Shown: piece by piece, positions 1 through 5,947 of the stretch
Layout of the letters: each line of letters begins with the position of its first letter
Position numbering within the stretch: position 1 is the stretch's first letter
From: an uncultured Alphaproteobacteria bacterium
GTDB lineage: Bacteria; Pseudomonadota; Alphaproteobacteria; Rhodobacterales; Rhodobacteraceae
Length of the DNA: 6,381 bases
Assembly (NCBI GenBank): GCA_902580265.1
Contig: CACHJY010000044.1
Span: 1 to 6,381 of the forward strand
Reading direction: 5' to 3'
Made by a program: the position numbers and the translations under genes
The notes under the pieces: model-generated
Told to the model about the DNA's origin: nothing
The model's input: the letters and a program-made list of their open reading frames with translations, nothing else
Databases searched by the model: none

Positions 1-482
1 AAGTCACCCTGCCAAACGCCAATTTTTCTTTTTGATGCTAACTTCTCATTTGGAATGTAATCCCTCGAATACTCTATGTACGCTAAAGCCCAGCCATTTT
101 CTACCAAATTGCTGTTGATGTTTTTATCTCCAATGTAGCATACACCTATTGACCGACCATAGCGATCTTTCGAAGATATATCACAATGCAATGATGGTAT
201 AGAGACTCCCTCCAATAGCTTCTTTAAATATTCAGTTGCTTGTTTCCCACATGGCCAAGCTTCCTTATTAACATAACAATATTGTTCTGATTCAGGGGCA
301 TCAATTCCATGAAGACGAATTTTTTCCTTATTTAAAATAATAGTATCAGCATCAACAACTTTTATTTGACCCAAAGCTACAGTTGTCAAAAAAAAATAGG
401 TAAGAATACCAGTTGCACTCATAAGAAGTGAAATAAACGCCCAGCTTTTTTTACCATACTTATTAGTTTTATCCTCTGTCAA
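1..482 (-). CDS. Staphylococcal-nuclease-like (thermonuclease family) protein, 3' end cut by window edge
   Basis: Reading the minus strand from a TTG at 482-480 gives 160 codons that run off the left edge. Residues 14-37 are hydrophobic (WAFISLLMSATGILTYFF...), a membrane anchor or signal peptide, so the enzyme probably acts outside the cytoplasm. The SNase domain follows: VDADTI at 43-48, IRLHGIDAPE at 55-64, DRYGR at 106-110, LVENGWALAY at 126-135 and GVWQGDF at the edge. By alignment to staphylococcal nuclease, D46, D61 and E64 match its calcium/catalytic acids (D21, D40, E43), and R56 and R110 match R35 and R87, so it looks active as a sugar-non-specific phosphodiesterase. The TTG start is chosen because AAGG (490-493) sits 7 nt upstream and a stop lies just before it. 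The first ATG (residue 21) would cut through the hydrophobic segment. Family assignment is secure; substrate and biological role are not known. Confidence 0.88.
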   Translation of the reverse strand, partial: MTEDKTNKYGKKSWAFISLLMSATGILTYFFLTTVALGQIKVVDADTIILNKEKIRLHGIDAPESEQYCYVNKEAWPCGKQATEYLKKLLEGVSIPSLHCDISSKDRYGRSIGVCYIGDKNINSNLVENGWALAYIEYSRDYIPNEKLASKRKIGVWQGD

Positions 483-532
483 AAAACAACCTTATTGAAT
501 TTGTAAATCCATAATGACAGATACCTAAATTT

Positions 533-561
533 TTTAGAATTTATTATTTTAAAAATATAAT
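533..561 (+). promoter_or_regulatory. Sigma70-type promoter for the ThDP-enzyme gene
   Basis: A perfect TATAAT lies at 556-561, with TTTAGA (4 of 6 matches to TTGACA) at 533-538 and a 17 bp spacer. This would place transcription start near 568, about 30 nt before the ATG at 600. The region is very AT-rich, so chance matches are possible, but the spacing and the perfect -10 box make this the best promoter in the window. No comparably good promoter was found for the divergent nuclease gene. Confidence 0.55.
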
Positions 562-584
562 CTAGTCTATTTTTGATATGATAT

Positions 585-588
585 GGAG
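585..588 (+). promoter_or_regulatory. Ribosome binding site (GGAG) of the ThDP-enzyme gene
   Basis: GGAG, within GGAGTGAG, lies 11 nt before the ATG at 600. This supports that start over the out-of-frame ATG at 593. Confidence 0.55.
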
Positions 589-599
589 TGAGATGATTT

Positions 600-2216
600 A
601 TGACAAAAAGCTGTGCTGAGGCAACGATTGAGCTTTTATCGAAGTATGGCATAACAACGATTTTTGGTATTCCCGGTGTTCATACTCTTGATTTTTGCCG
701 TGCCTTAACCAATGATGTCGGAGTTCTCAATAAAATAAAGCATGTCCAAGCTAGAAATGAGCAAGGGGCTGGATTTATGGCAGAAGGTTGGGCAAGAGCG
801 ACCGGTGATGTTGGTGTAGCACTAGTTATATCTGGCCCAGGCGTAACAAATGCATCCACTGCATTAGGTCAGTGCTATGCTGACTCTTTGCCAATGCTTT
901 TGATTTCAGCAGAACCTGAAACTAAAAGCCTAGGAAAGGGGCAGGGTGTCTTACATGAAATAAAAGAACAAAAAAAGGTTACAGAACCTCTTACAGCTTT
1001 TTCAGAAACCGTTAAAACACCTAGTGATGTGCCGGTCCTATTAGCCCGAGCCTTTACCATTTTTCGAAGTAAACGACCTAGACCTGTACATATTTCTATA
1101 CCAATTGATATTCAGGCAAAACCAGTTAACACCAATTGGGAACCAATCCAGATTCCAGCTTGTCCCAAGGCTCATGAAGACGATTTATTGAAAGCGATAA
1201 ATCTAATAAATGAAAGCAAAAAAATCGTATGTATATTGGGCGGAGGGTCCTGTGACGCTGGAGAGGAAGTTAGCAAATTGGTGGATAATCTTGGAGCCGT
1301 AGTGGTTACCACAACAGCTGGGAAAGGTGTGATTAATGATAGCCACCCACTTGTGATTTCAGGGGGTACGGTTAGGGCTGAGGCTAGAGAATATCTATCA
1401 AAAGCTGATCTAATCCTAGCTATAGGCACTGAAATGGCGGAAACCGATAACTACGTTGGAAAATACTCAATCAATGGAAAAATAGTAAGAGTAGATATAG
1501 ATAACAAGAAGATAAATGATAATTATCAGGCAACTGTAGGACTTGTAGGCGATGCGAAAGAAACAGTCAAGAAGCTAAACGATAAACTAAATAATTCTGT
1601 CTCTCTCGAACAGCTGGAAAGCGTTAGGAATTCGGTTGTTGAGATAAAAAGAAAGATAGAGGCAAACCTAACAAAAAGCGAGAAAAGACATAAGAAACTT
1701 TTAACAATATTGCGGGCAATTGCCCCTTCAGAAACAATATTTTCAACAGACGCTTGCCAATTATCTTACACGGGTGTTTTTGATTTTAATATTCCTGAAG
1801 CAAGAAAGTGGCTTCATCCGGTTGGGTTCTGTGCCCTTGGTAACGCTCTGCCTAACGCGATTGGAGCAAAGATGGCACTGCCTATGACACCCGTAGCCGT
1901 TTTAGTTGGGGATGGAGGATTTATGTTTTCTATGCCAGAGCTCCTTACTGCAAAAGAACAAAACTTATCTCTTCCAATTATCATATGGGAGAATGGAGGT
2001 TACAAACAGATTCAAGATGATATGAAAATAATGAATATCGATCTGGTAGGGGTAGAAGGACTTAATCCTGACTTTGTTAAGCTCGCTGAGGCCTGCCATT
2101 GCAATTCAGTTTATGCTGACAATAAGGAACTATTTGTAGAAGCTTTCAAAATGGCTTTATTAAATAACAGTCCAACTATAATTATTGTAAAAGAGAATTA
2201 TGATTGGCTAGACTAA
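600..2216 (+). CDS. Thiamine-diphosphate-dependent decarboxylase/synthase, acetolactate synthase family
   Basis: The 538-residue protein has the three-domain layout of the acetolactate synthase/2-oxoacid decarboxylase family. The N-terminal PYR domain (about 1-170) has IFGIPGVHTLDF (21-32) and the cofactor-activating glutamate E54 in ARNEQGAGFMAEGWAR. It also has the ISGPGVTNA loop (78-86). The central domain (about 190-330) has ILGGGS and ends in VRVDID. The C-terminal PP domain has GDGG (437-440) and WENGGY (463-468), in which D438, N465 and the G467 carbonyl should hold magnesium and ThDP. The first Asn of the usual NN pair is Glu (E464). The length and the GQGVLHEIKEQ segment (114-124) recall 5-guanidino-2-oxopentanoate decarboxylase (AruI) of arginine catabolism, but from memory only. 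No regulatory subunit gene lies alongside, which argues against a biosynthetic acetolactate synthase. The cofactor class is certain; the substrate is not. The DUF1289 gene follows at 45 bp, probably on the same transcript. Confidence 0.9.
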   Translation: MTKSCAEATIELLSKYGITTIFGIPGVHTLDFCRALTNDVGVLNKIKHVQARNEQGAGFMAEGWARATGDVGVALVISGPGVTNASTALGQCYADSLPMLLISAEPETKSLGKGQGVLHEIKEQKKVTEPLTAFSETVKTPSDVPVLLARAFTIFRSKRPRPVHISIPIDIQAKPVNTNWEPIQIPACPKAHEDDLLKAINLINESKKIVCILGGGSCDAGEEVSKLVDNLGAVVVTTTAGKGVINDSHPLVISGGTVRAEAREYLSKADLILAIGTEMAETDNYVGKYSINGKIVRVDIDNKKINDNYQATVGLVGDAKETVKKLNDKLNNSVSLEQLESVRNSVVEIKRKIEANLTKSEKRHKKLLTILRAIAPSETIFSTDACQLSYTGVFDFNIPEARKWLHPVGFCALGNALPNAIGAKMALPMTPVAVLVGDGGFMFSMPELLTAKEQNLSLPIIIWENGGYKQIQDDMKIMNIDLVGVEGLNPDFVKLAEACHCNSVYADNKELFVEAFKMALLNNSPTIIIVKENYDWLD

Positions 2217-2261
2217 GAACAAAATAAAATAAAATGACGCAGTAATAACAGATAAGAAATA

Positions 2262-2444
2262 ATGAAACGTAAAAATAGCCCCTGTATAGATGTATGCCAG
2301 TTTTCTGGGAAAAATGGTTGGTTTAAAGGCTGTGGTCGGACCCTTGAGGAGGCAAGAAAATGGAGATCTATAAAACCCTTCGCTAAGACCGCGGTACTCA
2401 GAGATCTTACAAGAAGAATTGCTATTATTAAGTGTGAAGATTAG
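2262..2444 (+). CDS. DUF1289 small cysteine-motif protein
   Basis: This 60-residue protein matches the DUF1289 pattern: SPCIDVCQFSG at 6-16, then GCGRTLEEARKW at 23-34, and a basic C-terminal half. The family usually carries four cysteines (C-x3-C ... C-x2-C) and is thought to bind metal; its function is not established. Here C8, C12 and C24 are present, but the third position is Phe (F21, codon TTT at 2322-2324), one base from the Cys codon TGT. Three cysteines plus another ligand might still bind metal, or the protein may have changed role. The ribosome site is weak (AAGAAAT just upstream). It follows the ThDP-enzyme gene in the same direction, so it is probably co-transcribed, although DUF1289 genes occur beside many unrelated genes and this tells little about function. 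Confidence 0.82.
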   Translation: MKRKNSPCIDVCQFSGKNGWFKGCGRTLEEARKWRSIKPFAKTAVLRDLTRRIAIIKCED

Positions 2445-2504
2445 TCCCAGAATTTTGTTTATTATTGCTTACTCGTAAGTCAAAAACTTAAAAGCAAACT
2501 GTGA

Positions 2505-2660
2505 ACTATTTGTTTATGGGAAATTAAGCCGAATAATACCGAAGCAAAATTAGGCGTCGGTCAAGTTGCTGACACTGTTGCTGAGTTGTATTGGCGGCCT
2601 GATGACAGAGCAATTGTAGCTCTAGACAGACAAGGCGGTGTTACCGTATGGCGAATTTAA
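2505..2660 (+). pseudogene. Orphan 3' end of an unidentified gene (remnant)
   Basis: A 51-codon frame runs from just after a TGA (2502-2504) to a TAA at 2658-2660 with no ATG or GTG start and no ribosome site. It reads ...EAKLGVGQVADTVAELYW, then RPDDRAIVALDRQGGVTVWRI and stop. The composition looks like real coding sequence: varied codons, balanced charge, a Trp/Tyr/Asp mix, and a visibly more GC-rich stretch than the AT-rich flanks. The ending VTVWRI after a DxxxxVALDRQG segment resembles the last strand of a beta-propeller or WD40-type repeat, but this is only a resemblance. The most likely explanation is the C-terminal tail of a gene otherwise lost by deletion or left by rearrangement. 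An alternative is a chance open frame. I do not recognise the parent protein. Confidence 0.4.
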
Positions 2661-2666
2661 CTTTAA

Positions 2667-2708
2667 ATTCAAATTTTGAACTCCTTTACAAGCGCTCTCA
2701 ATTCAAAT
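2667..2708. repeat. Short direct and inverted repeats upstream of the MFS gene
   Basis: ATTCAAAT occurs at 2667-2674 and again at 2701-2708. The first copy overlaps a perfect inverted repeat, TTCAAA-T-TTTGAA (2668-2680). They lie 34-75 bp before the transporter start, where an operator might be, but in AT-rich DNA such short repeats arise readily by chance. Confidence 0.3.
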
Positions 2709-2741
2709 AAAGGTAAATAAATAAAATACGAGCATACAAGT

Positions 2742-3959
2742 TTGTCAGCTAAAAACCTTTACATGAGCCAGAGCCATTTTTTGGATCGTAGCTCTCCTCC
2801 CCACATTTCTACTCTAGCTATTCTAGCTGGGGTTTCGGCTATGAATATGAGTATATTCCTGCCTAGTTTACCGAGTATGGCTAAAGATTTTGATGTAGAT
2901 TACGGAACTATGCAAATCTTTATTTCAGGGTACTTTTTGTCGTTAGCTTTTTTTCAGCTAATTATAGGCCCAGTATCGGACAGGATTGGAAGAAAGCCAA
3001 CGATGATAGCGGCGTTTCTTTTATTTACCGTTTCAACTTTAATATGCGAAATAACCACAAATTTTTATTTGTTTTTGTTCTTTAGAATGCTCCAAGCTGG
3101 AGTTGCTGCCGGCTTTGTTTTAGGACGAGCAGTAATAAGAGACATTGTGCCAATGGAACATGCAGCTTCGATGATTGGCTATGTAACGATGGCTATGACA
3201 ATAATGCCAATGTTAGCTCCTGCTTTAGGTGGGATTTTAGAAGAACAACTTAACTGGCGTTATAGTTTGAGATTAATGTATTTGATGGGGATTATTTCTC
3301 TACTACTAATTTGGTTTGATCAGAAAGAAACTCTTAACAAAAATGAGATATCTAGGGCAAAATTGAGTGATGATTACAAAGAGTTGTTTTTAAATAAAGA
3401 TTTTTGGTTTTACGTTATAGTAATGGGCTTTTCAGTAGGCTCTTATTTTAGCTTTTTGACCGGAGCACCAGTAATATCGGCAGAATATTTTGAGTTAGCA
3501 CCATCTGTTCAAGGATACTTGTTTGCCATTCTGGGGCTCGGATTTTTCTTAGGAAATTTTCTCACGGGTCTCTTTGCTATGCAAATAGGACCAAACAGGT
3601 TTATGCTTTGGGGGTGTTTTGTTGCCCTTACAGGGCCGGCATTGCAAGCACTTCTTTATTTAAATTTTACTTTTGGCCCCCTTAGTTTTTTTACTCCTAT
3701 GTTTTTGGTTGGCTTAGGTCAAGGCCTGATTGTTCCAAATGCTGCGGCAGGAATTGTTTCCGTAAATCCCAAATTGGCAGGTAGTGCATCTGGCTTAGGT
3801 GCAACTATACAGGTTATGATTGGGGGTATCTTGGCATATGCAACAGGTTATATAATCGCGGACTTTGTTTCGCCTTTACCATTGATTGGCATTTTATTTT
3901 TTACAATTTTAGTAACATTATTTTTCTCATTTAAATTACGAAAAAGCAGTGCTGTTTAA
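2742..3959 (+). CDS. MFS drug-efflux-type transporter, Bcr/CflA family
   Basis: The 405-residue, highly hydrophobic protein has the 12-helix layout of the major facilitator superfamily, two halves joined by a charged loop at about 193-220. Motif A is GPVSDRIGRKP (76-86) in the loop between helices 2 and 3. Motif B is around R115 to R133-D134 (FFRMLQAG ... GRAVIRD). The motif C-like MLAPALGGIL (157-166) is the antiporter signature of helix 5. The late NAAAGIVSVNPKLAGSASGL segment (333-352) is typical of Bcr/CflA proteins, which export drugs or small metabolites (bicyclomycin, chloramphenicol, sulfonamides, cysteine) in exchange for protons across the inner membrane. The substrate cannot be read from sequence. 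The start is uncertain: TTG at 2742 has only GAG (2730-2732) upstream at 9 nt, and ATG at 2763 (residue 8) has no ribosome site. Both retain all helices. It stands 297 bp after the DUF1289 gene and probably has its own promoter. Confidence 0.88.
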   Translation: MSAKNLYMSQSHFLDRSSPPHISTLAILAGVSAMNMSIFLPSLPSMAKDFDVDYGTMQIFISGYFLSLAFFQLIIGPVSDRIGRKPTMIAAFLLFTVSTLICEITTNFYLFLFFRMLQAGVAAGFVLGRAVIRDIVPMEHAASMIGYVTMAMTIMPMLAPALGGILEEQLNWRYSLRLMYLMGIISLLLIWFDQKETLNKNEISRAKLSDDYKELFLNKDFWFYVIVMGFSVGSYFSFLTGAPVISAEYFELAPSVQGYLFAILGLGFFLGNFLTGLFAMQIGPNRFMLWGCFVALTGPALQALLYLNFTFGPLSFFTPMFLVGLGQGLIVPNAAAGIVSVNPKLAGSASGLGATIQVMIGGILAYATGYIIADFVSPLPLIGILFFTILVTLFFSFKLRKSSAV

Positions 3960-3994
3960 AATTGGAAATATTTTCTTAACAGGTCTATTGAATA

Positions 3995-4843
3995 CTACTT
4001 CCCAACTCCTCTAAATTGGGGGGCCCGATTTTCCACAAAACTTTCAACGCCCTCTTTAAAATCATCTCGTTCAAAACTTAAAAACATTTCTTTATCAGCA
4101 ATTTCCAAAGACTTCGAAAATGTCTGACTATAACCTGCTCTTATTTGCCTTTTCATAATTGTTATTGATCTAGGCGACACTCTTTCAGCTATATGCTTTG
4201 CGTAATTGTTAACAAAAGTTTCCAGCTCCTCTGTAGGAAGGCTTTTATTCACTAACCCTAAACTCTCAGCCTCGGCTCCTTTGAAAATTCTAGCGGACAG
4301 TAAAAGGTCCAAAGCTTTAGCTTCTCCGATTAGTCGTGGTAATAACCAGGCAATACCATGTTCCGCAATTAAGCCTCTCGAAGCAAAAGCGGTGGTGAAT
4401 TTGGCTTCATTAGTTGTAAATCGCAAATCTGCGTATAACGTAAATATAAGACCGATGCCTGCACAAGCTCCATTGATCATTGCAATTATGGGCTTAGGAC
4501 AATTATACATATAAGCAAAGCGTCCTTCGAAGTTTTCCAAAATCTGAGGCCCTAAGTTTTTGTCTGCTTGGTATGGTTTTATCTTGATATCGACTTCAAT
4601 CTCTTTTTCGATATCTCCATCAGATATATCTTTAAGGTTACCCATATCGGCGCCTGCACAAAACCCCCTGCCTGATCCAGTGACCACAATACATCTACAC
4701 TCTTTATCTTGTCCTGCTATTTCAATAGCTTTCTTAACTTCATTCCCCATTAACGTGGTCCAAGCATTTAATTTATCAGGTCTATTAAGAGTTATTTTTG
4801 TTATTCCATCGGTCGATGTAACTATAATTTCTTTAAAGTTCAT
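3995..4843 (-). CDS. Enoyl-CoA hydratase/isomerase (crotonase) family protein
   Basis: The 282-residue protein has the crotonase fold. ITLNRPDKLNAW (17-28) is the first core strand, GRGFCAGADM (58-67) and NGACAGIG (124-131) are the two oxyanion-hole loops that bind the acyl-CoA thioester carbonyl, and a helical C-terminus follows. It acts on a CoA thioester in the cytoplasm, such as a fatty acid, amino acid or aromatic breakdown intermediate. Aligned by eye to rat mitochondrial hydratase, the two catalytic glutamates (E144, E164) fall on I133 and F153, while RGLIAEHG (156-163) offers E161 and H162 nearby. It may therefore be an isomerase, hydrolase or other crotonase-type enzyme rather than a classical hydratase. 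The start is ATG at 4843, because GGGAG (4849-4853) lies 5 nt upstream; a longer frame from TTG at 4855 would include that ribosome site. Convergent with the transporter gene, 35 bp away. Confidence 0.88.
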   Translation of the reverse strand: MNFKEIIVTSTDGITKITLNRPDKLNAWTTLMGNEVKKAIEIAGQDKECRCIVVTGSGRGFCAGADMGNLKDISDGDIEKEIEVDIKIKPYQADKNLGPQILENFEGRFAYMYNCPKPIIAMINGACAGIGLIFTLYADLRFTTNEAKFTTAFASRGLIAEHGIAWLLPRLIGEAKALDLLLSARIFKGAEAESLGLVNKSLPTEELETFVNNYAKHIAERVSPRSITIMKRQIRAGYSQTFSKSLEIADKEMFLSFERDDFKEGVESFVENRAPQFRGVGK

Positions 4844-4848
4844 AAAAT

Positions 4849-4853
4849 CTCCC
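4849..4853 (-). promoter_or_regulatory. Ribosome binding site (GGGAG) of the crotonase-family gene
   Basis: The minus strand reads GGGAG, five bases, then ATG. It fixes the start at 4843 and excludes the upstream in-frame TTG at 4855, which overlaps this site. Confidence 0.75.
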
Positions 4854-4872
4854 AAAATATTTTTATATTAAG

Positions 4873-4899
4873 GTTATAAATCGCTGGCTCATGAGTCAA
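4873..4899 (-). promoter_or_regulatory. Candidate promoter of the crotonase-family gene
   Basis: On the minus strand TTGACT (4899-4894) and TATAAC (4878-4873) each match five of six consensus bases, but the spacer is 15 bp, shorter than the usual 17. The spacer begins with the palindrome CTCATGAG, which could be an operator half or chance. The position, 30 bp before the ATG and after the terminator of the upstream gene, is sensible. Confidence 0.4.
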
Positions 4900-4932
4900 T
4901 ATTGGTTGATCGAGTTAATTTGGAATTAGTAC

Positions 4933-4968
4933 AAAACAAAAAGCTGTGTGAATATTAAACAGAGCTTT
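4933..4968 (-). terminator. Intrinsic terminator after the Gfo/Idh/MocA gene
   Basis: On the minus strand AAAGCTCTGT (4968-4959) pairs with ACACAGCTTT (4949-4940) around a 9-base loop, with one C-C mismatch, and the 3' arm runs into TTTTTGTTTT. The 5' arm begins inside the TAA stop codon (4969-4967), so the hairpin abuts the end of translation. It would end the purine phosphorylase-dehydrogenase transcript and separate it from the crotonase-family gene. Confidence 0.6.
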
Positions 4969-5923
4969 AATTAGATGCTAATATACTTTCAATCAAAACT
5001 TGAACCCTTAGGGCTTCATCTACCGTAGCTAGTTTGTTTGGATGACCATTATACACTCTTTCTAAATCGTCTAATTGAGCTTTGAGACTTGCCGCTCGAG
5101 GGTCCTTTGACTCTTCCCTTAAAGGAATGAATTCCAAGCCATCACTTTCACTGTCTTTATAAAATTCAGAAATCCTTCGACTTTTAGCTGTACCTCGTAC
5201 TGTCATCTCCTGCCTATCAGGCTGGGCCCCACCCACACTGGCCAAAAGGTTTACACATTTCCCATCTTTGGTTTCAAGTCGTGCAAGCACATCGGTTTCG
5301 CAAAGTAACTTATCTTTGGGGTAAATAACCTTGGCCCACTTCAATTCTAGCGAACCGAGCACCCGCTCAGAAAAAAATATAAAGTGAGATATCACCTCTC
5401 TAGTCATTCCGCCTTCTTTATTAAATCTAAGCCAATCTGCTTCTTTTTGCCATTGTCTTGGCCACTTTGGATAAGTAACAATAATGTCAACTCCAATCAT
5501 TTCTCCTAACTCACCATCGGACTGGGCTTTGATCAAATCATTTAGTGCGGTGCCAGCTGCCTGCGTAAAGTTTACTGCTAATGGAACATTGAAGCCTTTA
5601 AGTTTATTGATAAGTGACTTGCTGTGATCGATGTCTATACCTAGTGGTTTTTCTAAAAAAAGAGCTTTACCTTTTTGTGCGGCTTTAATGGCATGCGCTT
5701 CTCGTACCTCCGGTGGACAAGCAAGATAAACTAAGTCCGCAGCATTGATTGCTTCCTCGGGGCTATTCATAATTTTAGCTTCACGATCAATTTCGATAGC
5801 TTTTTGGCATGAGCTTTTTTCAGGATCCCAGAGATAGTTAGGCTCAAACTTTTCATGGATACGCATGTGCTGAAGCATTCTGCGTCCCATAATTCCGAGC
5901 CCTATAATTGCTACTTTAATCAT
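4967..5923 (-). CDS. Gfo/Idh/MocA-family NAD(P)-dependent oxidoreductase
   Basis: The 318-residue protein begins with a Rossmann fold: VAIIGLGIMGRRM (4-16) holds the GxGxxG dinucleotide loop. DLVYLACPPEVREAHA (63-78) and the family signature EKPLG (91-95) follow, with K92 the usual catalytic or substrate-orienting lysine. The C-terminal alpha/beta substrate domain includes GGMTREVISHFIFF (171-184), in which H180 fits the family's conserved active-site histidine. Members oxidise or reduce sugars, inositols or related polyols, or reduce biliverdin-like compounds; the substrate here is unknown. The length is somewhat short but within the family range. The ATG at 5923 is preferred: AGGA (5931-5934) lies 7 nt upstream, while the adjoining TTG at 5926 adds one residue only. 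The gene follows the purine nucleoside phosphorylase gene after 24 bp, probably one operon, and ends in an intrinsic terminator. Confidence 0.88.
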   Translation of the reverse strand: MIKVAIIGLGIMGRRMLQHMRIHEKFEPNYLWDPEKSSCQKAIEIDREAKIMNSPEEAINAADLVYLACPPEVREAHAIKAAQKGKALFLEKPLGIDIDHSKSLINKLKGFNVPLAVNFTQAAGTALNDLIKAQSDGELGEMIGVDIIVTYPKWPRQWQKEADWLRFNKEGGMTREVISHFIFFSERVLGSLELKWAKVIYPKDKLLCETDVLARLETKDGKCVNLLASVGGAQPDRQEMTVRGTAKSRRISEFYKDSESDGLEFIPLREESKDPRAASLKAQLDDLERVYNGHPNKLATVDEALRVQVLIESILASN

Positions 5924-5947
5924 CAAAATTTCCTAACTATTTTTAAT

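Noticed and set aside
875..1429. Minus-strand open frames at 875-1060 and 1172-1429
   Set aside because: They lie wholly opposite the well-supported ThDP-enzyme gene, have no recognisable domain and no convincing start signal.
2221..2235. Three tandem AAAAT units between the ThDP-enzyme and DUF1289 genes
   Set aside because: Such a short repeat is expected in AT-rich intergenic DNA; it might slip during replication, but nothing shows a function.
2468..2479. CTTAC-TC-GTAAG hairpin after the DUF1289 gene
   Set aside because: A 5 bp stem with a 2-base loop and no T-run is too weak and sterically poor for a terminator.
4000..4021. CCCAA...TTGGG inverted repeat between the convergent genes as a terminator
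   Set aside because: It lies inside the last codons of the crotonase-family gene, has a 10-base loop and no T-run on either strand.
4844..4855. Four-residue N-terminal extension of the crotonase-family protein from TTG at 4855
   Set aside because: The TTG would sit on top of the GGGAG ribosome site that serves the ATG at 4843.
4206..4871. Plus-strand open frames at 4206-4514 and 4560-4871
   Set aside because: They lie opposite the crotonase-family gene, whose motifs are unambiguous; the opposite-strand peptides are serine-, leucine- and isoleucine-rich shadow translations.
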